NCBI GenBank assembly: GCA_934130215.1
Contig: CAKOXR010000006.1
Coordinates: forward strand, 1 to 28,735
Length of the DNA: 28,735 nt
Direction of reading: 5' to 3'
Origin: an uncultured Bacilli bacterium
GTDB lineage: Bacteria > Bacillota_I > Bacilli_A > RF39 > UBA660
Positions 15,617 through 24,145 of this stretch are shown here, in pieces. The notes under the pieces are model-generated. The model saw only the letters and a list, made by a program, of their open reading frames with translations. It did no database searches and was not told the origin of the DNA. Made by a program: the position numbers and the translations under genes. The stretch's first letter is position 1; every line of letters begins with the position of its first letter.

Positions 15617-16285
15617 CTAGTCTAGTAGTTCAATTAGATATGGTCCTAGTATTAAAAGTAATATTAATGGTACTATAAATAATACTGATACAATACTTAC
15701 TTTATTTGGGATTTTATTTATTTTTTCTCTAATACTTAAAACTCTTTTTTCTCTTAAATAATCTAGTTGATCATACATTGTAGATAGTACTCCATTACCA
15801 AATTTATTTGCTTCAACAATATTTAATATAATATTATTTATAACATCAGATGGTATTCTTTCTCTCATATCTGATAAAGCTAGTTGGATATCTTTACCAA
15901 ATTTAATTTCATATAAAGTATGTCTAAATTCTTTTGATAATTCTGATTTAATATTATTTGTTGTATTTTCAATTGCAGTTTCAATATTTTTTCCACTTTC
16001 TAAAGAAAGAGTTAAAATCTCAAAAAATTCTAAAGCTTCACTTTCTAGTTTATCGCTTCTTTCTTTTATTTTATAATTAATTATTACTATAAATAAATTA
16101 TACCATATAATTGCACATATAATACCAAAAATATATCCAAAATCTAGATTATATAAACATATTAAATAAATAAGGATTGTTGTTATTAATCTTGTCATTA
16201 AAAATGTATTTGTTTTACTAGAACCAATTAATTTTAGTTTTTTACTAACATAATTTTTATCAGTTGTTCTAAAAAAATTTTTCAT
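15617..16285 (-). CDS. tadC: Tad pilus inner-membrane platform protein TadC (T2SS-F domain)
   Basis: The 222-residue protein has two membrane segments near residues 28-72, a cytoplasmic T2SS-F/GspF helical domain (ALEFFEILTLSLESGKNIETAI, EFRHTLYEIKFGKDIQLAL, about 82-140), and a C-terminal segment (VSIVSVLFIVPLILLLILGPYL). TadB and TadC form the platform that transmits ATPase motion to pilin assembly. It is somewhat shorter than the typical 280-300 residues, lacking an extra N-terminal helix. Its ribosome site AAGGATG lies in the last codons of the tadB-like gene, which ends four bases upstream. Family membership is secure; the B/C distinction rests on order and size. Confidence 0.85.
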   Translation of the reverse strand: MKNFFRTTDKNYVSKKLKLIGSSKTNTFLMTRLITTILIYLICLYNLDFGYIFGIICAIIWYNLFIVIINYKIKERSDKLESEALEFFEILTLSLESGKNIETAIENTTNNIKSELSKEFRHTLYEIKFGKDIQLALSDMRERIPSDVINNIILNIVEANKFGNGVLSTMYDQLDYLREKRVLSIREKINKIPNKVSIVSVLFIVPLILLLILGPYLIELLD

Positions 16286-16289
16286 TATT

Positions 16290-17762
16290 TCACATCCTTA
16301 TTTTAAATATTTTTCTTATAATTATTATATATAAAATATATATTATCATAGATATTGTAATTAATAATATTCCAAATCCACTTTTAAATAAAGAATTAAA
16401 ATAATCTTTATTTATTATTAATACTGATATTATAAATATAATAGGCATACAAAATAGAAAATTTGATATCATTTTTGGACTTCCTGTTAATGCTTTATAT
16501 TCATTTTTTATTTTTCTTTGATTAAATAAATTTTGTTCAATGCTATCAAATATTTTAATAACATCTCCTCCTGTATTATTTAATATTTCTAATGATGCTG
16601 CTATATATTCTGCTTCCTTTAAATCTAATCTTTCACTTAATCTTGAAAAAGCATCATTTATGGAAAGACCAAATTTTATTTCAGAATATATTTGTTTATA
16701 TTCAAGTCCAATTATATCATTCATTTCTTCAGATACTACTTTTATTGCTTGTTCTGGACTTGCTCCTACTTTAAATGCATTATTCATTATAACAACTGAT
16801 TCTAATAAATCATTTTCTATTTTTTCATGATGTTTTTTATATAAAATTATATATTTAATATCTAATAAATAAAAACCTATAATATATATAATTAAAGCTT
16901 CTTCAATACTTATTATATCTCCTAGAAATGTTTTTGAAAATGCTGTTATTATTAAAAATAATAATGCGAATAAAAATTTATGTGCTATTAATGTTATTCC
17001 ATTTTTAATATTTAATGAACAAAGTGGAACATATTTATTATATTTAAGTCCTTGTTTTTTGAAAAAACTTGATCCATTTAATATTCTAACTACAAATTTT
17101 AGAAATTTCATATATATATTTGTTAAATGATCTAATAAACTTAAATTTTGAGTTTTAATTCCTTGAACAGAATATTTACTTACTCTATTAAATTTTTTTT
17201 GTTTTTTTTGGTACCAAATTAATAAAATTAAAACAAAAAATATAAAAATTGTAAAAATACTATAATATACTTTTAAAATATTATCATTATTTTTTTTAAT
17301 ATTTACAATTACAGATTTACTAGTTATATTTCCACTTATATCTTTTACTTTATAAGTAATAGTTTGAGCTCCAACTTTATTTAGATCTAATTTATCATAA
17401 TTTGTTTCAATTTCATAATCATAATTATCATGAACTATTATATAATCATTTGGATTAAATGTTTTCCCTTTTTTTATAGTTATTACTTTTTGAGTTATTT
17501 CAATTACAGGTGCTTCTTTATCTATAATATAATTACCACTTTTTATTACTTTGTCACCTATTATAACATCTATATTATAGATTCCTGTTTCCTCTAATAA
17601 TATATCTATTTTTTTATTTTCGATTTTTTGTTTTATTTCTTTATTATTTTTGTATATAATTACTTTATAATTTTGAACATCAACTCCAGGTGTGAAAGTT
17701 ACGGATAAACTTTCATTAGTTGGTTCAAGTAACTCGTATATACTAAATGTATTTTCTTCCAC
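16290..17762 (-). CDS. tadB: TadB-like platform protein with N-terminal extracellular Ig-like (DUF5011-type) domain
   Basis: The 490-residue protein is a fusion. Residues about 15-80 look like a first beta-sandwich. Residues about 82-156 match DUF5011-type bacterial Ig domains (APVIEITQKVITIKKGKTFN, then VGAQTITYKVKDISGN). A membrane helix at about 165-184 is followed by a basic stretch (KKQKKFNR). A TadB unit with a T2SS-F domain follows (VVIMNNAFKVGASPEQAI, YKQIYSEIKFGLSINDAF, about 325-385) and two C-terminal membrane helices. Positive-inside reasoning places the basic stretch in the cytoplasm and the Ig domains outside, yet no signal peptide precedes them. GTG 17762 follows AGGAGG by seven bases, and the cpaF stop lies in the same frame just upstream, so no longer start exists. 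Ordinary TadB proteins lack this domain. Confidence 0.85.
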   Translation of the reverse strand: MEENTFSIYELLEPTNESLSVTFTPGVDVQNYKVIIYKNNKEIKQKIENKKIDILLEETGIYNIDVIIGDKVIKSGNYIIDKEAPVIEITQKVITIKKGKTFNPNDYIIVHDNYDYEIETNYDKLDLNKVGAQTITYKVKDISGNITSKSVIVNIKKNNDNILKVYYSIFTIFIFFVLILLIWYQKKQKKFNRVSKYSVQGIKTQNLSLLDHLTNIYMKFLKFVVRILNGSSFFKKQGLKYNKYVPLCSLNIKNGITLIAHKFLFALLFLIITAFSKTFLGDIISIEEALIIYIIGFYLLDIKYIILYKKHHEKIENDLLESVVIMNNAFKVGASPEQAIKVVSEEMNDIIGLEYKQIYSEIKFGLSINDAFSRLSERLDLKEAEYIAASLEILNNTGGDVIKIFDSIEQNLFNQRKIKNEYKALTGSPKMISNFLFCMPIIFIISVLIINKDYFNSLFKSGFGILLITISMIIYILYIIIIRKIFKIRM

Positions 17763-17774
17763 AACCAGGCCTCC

Positions 17775-19091
17775 TTATTCAAATATTTTTTCGTTCATTT
17801 TAATTCCTTTTGCTCTCATTTTTTTAATTACTGTTGGTATTCTTTTATAAACGACAAATTCACCTACTACTGTTCCATATTCAGTTACACCTTTTTGACG
17901 GAATGCAAATATTTCTTTTAGTTGTATTTCATCATCTTTAAATCCAACTACTTCACTTATACTAACAATTTTTCTTTTTCCATCTGATAATCTATTTATA
18001 TCAACTACTAAATCAATAGCACTTTCAATATATTCTCTTATTGCTTTTATTGGTATTTCCATTCCTGCCATTAATACCATTGTTTCAAGTCTGTTTAAAG
18101 CATCTATTGGTGAATTAGCATGAAGTGTAGTTAAACTTCCATCATGACCAGTATTCATAGCTTGTAACATATCAAATGCTTCTTTTCCTCTTACTTCACC
18201 TACTATAATTCTATCTGGTCTCATTCTTAGAGCATTTATTACAAGTTCTCTTATTCCTATATTATGAACTCCTTCATATGTTGCTGGTTTTGTTTCTAGT
18301 GAAACAACATGTTCTTGAGATAATGATAGTTCTGCTGCATCTTCTATTGTTACTATTCTTTCTTCTTTATCAATAAATGAAGATAATATATTTAAAAGAG
18401 TTGTTTTTCCAGATCCTGTTCCTCCACATACTAATATGTTTAATTTTGCTTCAACTGATGCTTCTAGGAATCTTGCCATATATGGTGTTAGTGTTCCTGT
18501 TCTTAATAATTCTTCAATTGTTTTTAGATTTTTTTTAAATTTTCGTATTGTTAAGACAGGTCCATTTATAGATAGTGGTGGTATTATTGCATTAAGTCTT
18601 GATCCATCTTGAAGTCTTGCATCTACCATTGGGCTACTGTTATCAATTGTTCTTCCTACTGGTTGGATCATTCTTTGGATTGTTCTTATTATATGTTCAT
18701 CATTTATAAATGATGTACTTTGTTCTTTTAGTAATTTACCATTCATTTCAATATATATTTCATTTGGTCCATTTACCATTATTTCAGTTACATCATCTTC
18801 TTTTAGTAAATCTGTTAAGGGTCCATTTCCTGTTATTTCATTTTCAATTAAATCATATAAATAAGATATTTCACTAGAGGTTAAATCGTAGTTTTTTACT
18901 GTTTTATCGATCTCTGTTTTTATATATTCATCGATTCTACCTCTACCATTCATTTTTTTATCGATTACATTTTGTATTATTTTATTTCTTAATTCATTTA
19001 ATAATGTTTTATTTTTAAATGTATCATAATCTGTTATAAGAGAGCTTATTTGTTTTTCTTTTATTTCAAAAGCTTCAGTCAATTTTTTCAA
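17775..19091 (-). CDS. cpaF: Tad secretion ATPase CpaF/TadA
   Basis: The 438-residue hexameric traffic ATPase powers Tad/Flp pilus assembly. An N-terminal helical domain leads to NGPLTDLLKEDDVTEIMVNG (89-108), typical of CpaF. The catalytic part has Walker A GGTGSGKTT at 223-231, the Asp box RIVTIEDAAEL (245-255), Walker B RPDRIIVGEVRG (291-302) and the His box GSLTTLHANS (318-327). Length is normal. The start is TTG 19091 with GAGGTG seven bases upstream, and it overlaps the cpaE-like gene by 17 bases, so the pair is translationally coupled. It faces the cytoplasm and should contact the TadB and TadC products encoded next. Confidence 0.95.
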   Translation of the reverse strand: MKKLTEAFEIKEKQISSLITDYDTFKNKTLLNELRNKIIQNVIDKKMNGRGRIDEYIKTEIDKTVKNYDLTSSEISYLYDLIENEITGNGPLTDLLKEDDVTEIMVNGPNEIYIEMNGKLLKEQSTSFINDEHIIRTIQRMIQPVGRTIDNSSPMVDARLQDGSRLNAIIPPLSINGPVLTIRKFKKNLKTIEELLRTGTLTPYMARFLEASVEAKLNILVCGGTGSGKTTLLNILSSFIDKEERIVTIEDAAELSLSQEHVVSLETKPATYEGVHNIGIRELVINALRMRPDRIIVGEVRGKEAFDMLQAMNTGHDGSLTTLHANSPIDALNRLETMVLMAGMEIPIKAIREYIESAIDLVVDINRLSDGKRKIVSISEVVGFKDDEIQLKEIFAFRQKGVTEYGTVVGEFVVYKRIPTVIKKMRAKGIKMNEKIFE

Positions 19092-19854
19092 TTTTTAGCA
19101 CCTCTTTATCTAAATCATTTATTATGTTTTTAAATGTTTCTAGAGCTTTATTGTTATTTCTTCTGATACTTTTATTTTGGATTATTATTTGACCTTTTTC
19201 TATATATTCACCTATATTTTTTTGATAAAAACTACTTGGTAATATATAATCAATTTTAGTTCCAATTATATTAAATAAATCAAAATTATCAAATTTTTCT
19301 TTATATTTATTTAATGATTTATTAATTAAAATTTTATAATTTGTTTTATCTATATCTTTATATATGTTAACAATACTTCTCATTGATTTTATTGATACAA
19401 TATCATTATCTATTACATATAAGATCATATCACTTATATCTAATATATTTAAATTGATATCATTTAAAAAGTAATTTGTATCAATTATTATATAATCATA
19501 ATTTGGTATTAGTTTTTCTAGTATATCTAGTATATTTTTAGAGTAAATACTGCTTGATCTTCTAGGATCGTTTGGTGCTAGTAATACATCTATATAGTTA
19601 TCATATTTTGTTATATAACTCATTAATGGTTTTGTATAACCGTTTAACATATCACTTGCTAGTGTATATATATTTTCTTCATTTTGTATATTTAATAGTG
19701 GTCCAATAGCACTTTCATATAAATCTAAATCAATTAATAATGTTTTTTCTTTTTTTATTGATAATAGTCCTGCTAAGTTTACCGCTGTTGTTGTTTTTCC
19801 GGTTCCTCCTCTTACTGATGTAATTGTTAATACTTTTGCTTTATTAATTGCCAT
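19075..19854 (-). CDS. cpaE: CpaE/TadZ-like ParA-family ATPase of the Tad system
   Basis: The 259-residue MinD/ParA-type P-loop ATPase has the deviant Walker A as RGGTGKTT at 15-22, where the signature first lysine is replaced by arginine, and LLIDLDLY as the A' motif near 39-46. Walker B reads DYIIIDTNYFLND rather than the common DTPP. TadZ/CpaE proteins position the pilus machine at the cell pole or membrane. The usual N-terminal receiver-like domain is absent, as in many Firmicutes Tad loci. The start at ATG 19854 overlaps the preceding TadE-like gene by 11 bases and its 3' end overlaps cpaF. The stop is TGA. Confidence 0.85.
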   Translation of the reverse strand: MAINKAKVLTITSVRGGTGKTTTAVNLAGLLSIKKEKTLLIDLDLYESAIGPLLNIQNEENIYTLASDMLNGYTKPLMSYITKYDNYIDVLLAPNDPRRSSSIYSKNILDILEKLIPNYDYIIIDTNYFLNDINLNILDISDMILYVIDNDIVSIKSMRSIVNIYKDIDKTNYKILINKSLNKYKEKFDNFDLFNIIGTKIDYILPSSFYQKNIGEYIEKGQIIIQNKSIRRNNNKALETFKNIINDLDKEVLKIEKID

Positions 19855-20212
19855 AATCCACCTCTATTCTTTTATTTTCAATTATTCCTTTATATTTTAC
19901 TTTTATTGTTCCAAATCCGAGTATTTTTTTTATTGTTTTAGATTCTTTTGTAATTTCAATTTTAATTTCATTTTCATTTATTATTATTTTACTTGTACAA
20001 TTGATATTTTTATTTATAAAATCATTTATATTTTGTTCTAGGTTTTCATTTTCTATATTATTTAATCCATATAATATAGCTTCTTTAGTAATGTTTTCTG
20101 TTTGTCTTTTTTCATAATACATATTACTTTTATTGTTAATTAATATTATTACATATACAATAAGTGGTATTACTAGAACAAAGAGTACTAATGTTTGTCC
20201 TTTGTTATTCAT
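19844..20212 (-). CDS. TadE-like pseudopilin (second of two)
   Basis: The 122-residue protein begins MNNKGQTLVLFVLVIPLIVY, a TadE-type N-terminus: a short polar leader with KGQ followed by one hydrophobic helix and an extracellular part with a single cysteine (NCTSK). TadE/TadF minor pseudopilins are processed by a prepilin peptidase and prime pilus assembly. ATG 20212 is preferred over a GTG three codons upstream because it gives the same MNxKGQ beginning as the other pilins here and has GAAGTG about six bases upstream. It overlaps the first tadE-like gene by eight bases and the cpaE-like gene by 11, a tight operon. Confidence 0.75.
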   Translation of the reverse strand: MNNKGQTLVLFVLVIPLIVYVIILINNKSNMYYEKRQTENITKEAILYGLNNIENENLEQNINDFINKNINCTSKIIINENEIKIEITKESKTIKKILGFGTIKVKYKGIIENKRIEVDYGN

Positions 20213-20546
20213 GTAAAACACTTCTTTTTACTGTTATTGTTGTTGGATTTTCTAGTATATTATTTAATAATGGAGTTATTAAGTTTACTTTTTTTGAGAG
20301 TTTTAGTTCAATAAATTTTCCGTTTTCATTTTTTTCGAGTGTTATATTATTTTCATTTAAATATGTATTTATGGTTCCTTCTTGATTAGATATATATAAT
20401 TGTGTTATATAATCTAGATCATTTTCTAAATCATATTTTTTATTTTGAATGTTAAATAAATCAAAAATACCAATTGTTAATATTAGTAGAATTGGTAATA
20501 TAAGTAGAAATTCAATTAAAGCTTGTCCTTTAGTATTTTTACCCAT
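20205..20546 (-). CDS. TadE-like pseudopilin (first of two)
   Basis: The 113-residue protein begins MGKNTKGQALIEFLLILPILL. The KGQALIEF signature with the conserved glutamate matches TadE-like and Flp-type pseudopilins, where cleavage occurs near the start of the hydrophobic helix. The remaining 80 residues form a small extracytoplasmic domain with no recognised motif. ATG 20546 is preceded by AGGGG and a candidate promoter. With the neighbour at 19844 it probably fills the TadE and TadF roles. Confidence 0.8.
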   Translation of the reverse strand: MGKNTKGQALIEFLLILPILLILTIGIFDLFNIQNKKYDLENDLDYITQLYISNQEGTINTYLNENNITLEKNENGKFIELKLSKKVNLITPLLNNILENPTTITVKRSVLHE

Positions 20547-20570
20547 AGTCAGAACCCCTATTCTTTAATT

Positions 20571-20599
20571 ATTGTACCATTTTTTTTGATTCTTTACAA
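20571..20599 (-). promoter_or_regulatory. Candidate internal promoter for the tadE-to-murC part of the operon
   Basis: On the minus strand TTGTAA (20599-20594) and TACAAT (20576-20571) are 17 bases apart, 25 bases before the first tadE-like start codon and after the prepilin terminator. A second TTGACA at 20630-20625 lacks a good -10. Confidence 0.45.
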
Positions 20600-20634
20600 T
20601 AGATTTAAAAAATTTGATAAATTTTGTCAATTAA

Positions 20635-20659
20635 ATAAATCAGGAATAACCTGATTTAT
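20635..20659 (-). terminator. Hairpin at the end of the giant prepilin gene
   Basis: Ten-base perfect arms ATAAATCAGG (20635-20644) and CCTGATTTAT (20650-20659) enclose a five-base loop and overlap the prepilin stop codon. On the minus strand only a short TTAATT follows, so termination may be partial, or the hairpin may protect a 3' end. Confidence 0.5.
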
Positions 20660-23600
20660 ATTTGCCGACCTTTAACTATATTACAAGGTGGAATATCTTT
20701 AATCATATTATCAACTATAGTTGATGCGGAAGCAATATAATTAACAAATATTTTAGTCCCTGATTTAGTTGCAGCATTCCAAAGAGCCATAGAATAGTTG
20801 CTTATATTAGCATTCATTATATTGATTGTTGTTGTTAATGATGAACAACCTAGAAACATTTTTTCTATATTAGATTCACTTACTATATTAAAACCTCGTG
20901 AACCTAAACTAGTTAAGGACGAACATTCGTAAAACATCCAACTCATATCTGTTACATTTGCCGTATTAAAATTATTCAAATTTAAGCTTGTTAAGGATGA
21001 ACATTCGAAAAACATATTGCTCATATCTATTACTTTCGCTGTATTAAAGTTGCTTATATCTAATCTTGTTAAGGATGAGCAACCATGAAACATATATCTC
21101 ATATTTGTTACATTTACGGTATTAAAATTACTTAAATTTAAACTTATTAGAGATGAACACCAACCAAACATAGCACTCATATTTGTTACATTTGAAGTAT
21201 TAAAGCTATGTAGATTTAAACTTATTAAAGATGAACAATCAGAAAACATTTCAGACATAGATGTTACCTTTGCCGTATTAAAACTACTTAAATCTAAATT
21301 TGTTAAGGATGAACAAAATCGAAACATAACCCACATATCGATTACCTTTGCCGTATTAAAACTACTTAAATCTAAATTTGTTAAGGATGAACATTTGTAA
21401 AACATGCCATCCATTCTTTGAACACTTGCTGTATTAAATTTGCTTAAATCCAATCTTGTTAAAGATGAACAATTCCAAAACATAGACTTCATATTTATTA
21501 CATTTGCTGTATTAAAACTACTTAAATCTAAATTTGTTAAGGATGTACAATCAAAAAACATTCTACTCATATCTATTACTTTCGCTGTATTAAAGTTGCT
21601 TATATCTAATCTCGTTAAGGATGAACAACCCTCAAACATCGTATCCATACTTGTTACATTTACTGTATTAAAACTACTTAAATTTAAACTTGTTAAGGCA
21701 GAACAAAATCGAAACATACTAGTCATATCTGTTACATTTGAGGTATTAAAATTAGATAATTTTAAGCTTGTTAATGATTTACAACTTACAAACATGTAAC
21801 CCATAATTATTACATTTTTTGTATTAAAACTACTTAAATCTAAACTTCTTAAAGATAAACAATCACCAAACATACTATTCATATATTTTACTTTATCTGT
21901 AATAAAATTATTATTAAAATTAATTTGAGTTAAATTTTTAAAAGAATAAAATATCGAACTAGAATTAAATGGTGCGAATATTTGAGCATCACTTACAATA
22001 TATAAATTATACAAAGGTTTTGTATTATCATTACTATCTTTTAAACCAGTATCTACTAAATATCCATATACTTTATGCACTTGAGTGGTTCGATAAGATA
22101 TATCCCAACATAAATTCTCTTTAGTACAATTAGTAGGTAATCCATTTAAATTATTACTAAAGTTAATTGTTTTTATATATTGTTTATATTTTTTATTCCA
22201 AAACTCTGTTCCACCATTAGAATAACTATACCCATTCTTCATCATTGCAAGATAATCTAATTCATCTTTCAAAACAACCTTAACAGTACAAGTTCCTTTA
22301 TTACCTGCATTATCATCAATTGTATAATTTGTTGTTTTTTTCAAATTAATAAAATTTATTCTTTCAAAACCCTTTAAAGGGCCACTTGTTGAATCTTTAA
22401 CAATTATATAACCACTTGTTCCTGATAAATTATCATCTGTAATCACAACATCACATGTTGGAATATCTTTATCAATTCTAATTACCATACTACATAAAGT
22501 ATCAGTTTTTGAACCATCTTTTTTAGTTACATAACCACATACATACGATCCATTAGAACTATTCTTAAAAGAAACAACATCACCAGAAAAATTATATGAT
22601 GTTTTTATATTATTACCTACAAGAGCAGGATTCTTAGTTGTCCAATAAGAAAACGAATAAAAATCAGTTGAGTTTATTAAAGGTTTTATTAACACATCAA
22701 CATTATCTATAAACCATCCATTATTTTTAAGTTTACCCTTATTAATTATAAAAGAAAGAGTTTTATCATCCTTTAAAATATTTTTGATTTCCTTTTTTAT
22801 ACTAGTTTTATTTAAAGAAGAATCCCTAACAACAATATCTAATATACAATTATTATCAATAGTTATAGAATTATCAATTTGCCATGTAACTCCACCATCA
22901 AACGAATAAGCACCCCTTGGATGTAATCCAGATTCATCATCATGTGCTAAAACAGAAACAATTATACTATTTGAAGTTTTAACAGTATTAATACCTATAA
23001 CATCATCAATTACCGGCTTTATTTTGTCCTCTACAATAATCGTTTGATATAAGTTAGTATTATTACCATTAGAATCATTTGCTTGATATATAACATAGTA
23101 AGTTCCTGGTAAACTCAAATTAACATTTGTCTTTACATTAAAACTTATATTATCATCCATATCATCAATCATTATCTCATAAGGAGTAAAAACAGAATTA
23201 TTGGAAGCAGTTATAACAGCTACTCCTGCACCAATAATATCACTTTCTATTTCATTACCATTTTTATCAATAAAAATATGCTTTTCTCTATATTTTATAT
23301 TAGGATTTGTACTATCAATAACATATAAATATTTAACTAAAGTGTAATCTTTTAAAGTATATTCAATAAAATAAGAAGAAATAATATTTGTATCAATATT
23401 ATCAACAACATTATTATTATTTAAATCAATTATCTTTCTTTTAAAATATTCTATATTTTCATTATAAATACTACCTAATTCTACATACTCAATAATTTTA
23501 TTATCATCTTTAAAACAAGTTCCAAATTCATTAGTTCCTTCTTTAAAAACATATTCATTACCATCATCTTTTCTATAAACAAATATTTTAGAATCATCAG

Positions 23601-23880
23601 GTATATAATTTCCAGTCCTTGGATCCTTTATTTTTTCATCAATAAATCCTGTTTTTTTTAACTGACAAAGAGTTATTATTACATTATCATTATTATAAAA
23701 TAATTGTTCCTTATTAATATAATTTTCAGCTGATGCAATAATATTTTTAATTTGAATATTATATAAACTATCTTTCTTTTTAAGTATTGTTTTATTTAAA
23801 CTTTGAAAAGTAAAAGCAGAAATTACAGAAAGAATAATTATTATTACAATTAATTCAACTAAAGTAAAACCTTTTTTCAT
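20656..23880 (-). CDS. Giant prepilin-type adhesin: type IV pilin N-terminus, Ig-like domains, 14 DUF285 repeats
   Basis: The 1074-residue protein begins MKKGFTLVELIVIIIILSVI, a classical type IV prepilin leader: cleavage after Gly4, Phe at mature position 1, Glu at position 5. Residues about 28-130 continue like a pilin/pseudopilin body with a cysteine pair (Cys72, Cys122). Residues about 195-285 form an Ig-like DUF5011-type domain, and about 290-540 further Ig-like domains (WFIDNVDVLI; CDVVITDDNLSGTSGY). The linker with GGTEFWNKKY and ENLCWDIS (about 541-645) and about fourteen 26-residue DUF285 repeats (650-1015) follow, then a cap ending NIVKGRQI. Linker, repeats and cap are homologous to 931-2904. 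Normal pilins are 100-250 residues. It lies second in the tad operon, so a pilus-tip adhesin is the likely role (inference). The Shine-Dalgarno is weak (TAGGT). Confidence 0.88.
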   Translation of the reverse strand: MKKGFTLVELIVIIIILSVISAFTFQSLNKTILKKKDSLYNIQIKNIIASAENYINKEQLFYNNDNVIITLCQLKKTGFIDEKIKDPRTGNYIPDDSKIFVYRKDDGNEYVFKEGTNEFGTCFKDDNKIIEYVELGSIYNENIEYFKRKIIDLNNNNVVDNIDTNIISSYFIEYTLKDYTLVKYLYVIDSTNPNIKYREKHIFIDKNGNEIESDIIGAGVAVITASNNSVFTPYEIMIDDMDDNISFNVKTNVNLSLPGTYYVIYQANDSNGNNTNLYQTIIVEDKIKPVIDDVIGINTVKTSNSIIVSVLAHDDESGLHPRGAYSFDGGVTWQIDNSITIDNNCILDIVVRDSSLNKTSIKKEIKNILKDDKTLSFIINKGKLKNNGWFIDNVDVLIKPLINSTDFYSFSYWTTKNPALVGNNIKTSYNFSGDVVSFKNSSNGSYVCGYVTKKDGSKTDTLCSMVIRIDKDIPTCDVVITDDNLSGTSGYIIVKDSTSGPLKGFERINFINLKKTTNYTIDDNAGNKGTCTVKVVLKDELDYLAMMKNGYSYSNGGTEFWNKKYKQYIKTINFSNNLNGLPTNCTKENLCWDISYRTTQVHKVYGYLVDTGLKDSNDNTKPLYNLYIVSDAQIFAPFNSSSIFYSFKNLTQINFNNNFITDKVKYMNSMFGDCLSLRSLDLSSFNTKNVIIMGYMFVSCKSLTSLKLSNFNTSNVTDMTSMFRFCSALTSLNLSSFNTVNVTSMDTMFEGCSSLTRLDISNFNTAKVIDMSRMFFDCTSLTNLDLSSFNTANVINMKSMFWNCSSLTRLDLSKFNTASVQRMDGMFYKCSSLTNLDLSSFNTAKVIDMWVMFRFCSSLTNLDLSSFNTAKVTSMSEMFSDCSSLISLNLHSFNTSNVTNMSAMFGWCSSLISLNLSNFNTVNVTNMRYMFHGCSSLTRLDISNFNTAKVIDMSNMFFECSSLTSLNLNNFNTANVTDMSWMFYECSSLTSLGSRGFNIVSESNIEKMFLGCSSLTTTINIMNANISNYSMALWNAATKSGTKIFVNYIASASTIVDNMIKDIPPCNIVKGRQI
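20860..21935 (-). repeat. DUF285 coding repeat, 78-bp period, in the prepilin gene
   Basis: Units such as ACATTTGCTGTATTAAAACT followed by CTTAAATCTAAATTTGTTAA recur at 78-base steps, about 14 times. Each unit encodes one 26-residue DUF285 repeat. The same unit occurs in 931-2904, so the two genes share long stretches of similar DNA. Confidence 0.85.
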
Positions 23881-23901
23881 AAATTAACCTACCATTTTAT
23901 T

Positions 23902-23927
23902 AAAAATAAGACTTTATAAGTCTTATT
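23902..23927 (-). terminator. Terminator between the flp pilin gene and the rest of the tad operon
   Basis: On the minus strand AATAAGACTT (23927-23918), a three-base loop and AAGTCTTATT (23914-23905) form a perfect ten-base stem overlapping the pilin stop codon, followed by a short T-run. No separate promoter is obvious in the 45-base gap, so partial read-through is expected to feed the downstream genes. Confidence 0.7.
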
Positions 23928-24123
23928 AAGGAGTTGGGCTTACACATTTACCTTCTCCAGGTTTTTCTCCCTCAACATATACCTTATCAGTTAAATTACA
24001 TGCTGTTTTAGTCATAGAATCTTGTATGTAACCACCAAACATTTTTAAAACACTAACAATAATAACGCTTATAACAGCAATTATAAGTAAATACTCAACT
24101 AAAGCTTGTCCTTTTCTATTCAT
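23926..24123 (-). CDS. flp: Flp/Fap-type major pilin
   Basis: The 65-residue product begins MNRKGQALVEYLLIIAVISV, the Flp (type IVb) pilin signature with the short leader, the invariant Glu-Tyr pair of the Flp motif and a single hydrophobic assembly helix, then a small tail with two cysteines (Cys37 and Cys59) ending in PTP. Flp pilins are 50-80 residues long and form the Tad pilus shaft after cleavage before the helix. The prepilin peptidase (TadV/CpaA) is not in this window. It is the first gene of the operon, has a strong promoter at 24146-24174, and is followed by a terminator, fitting high expression. Confidence 0.93.
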   Translation of the reverse strand: MNRKGQALVEYLLIIAVISVIIVSVLKMFGGYIQDSMTKTACNLTDKVYVEGEKPGEGKCVSPTP

Positions 24124-24145
24124 ATTATACCTACTTTCTAATTAT

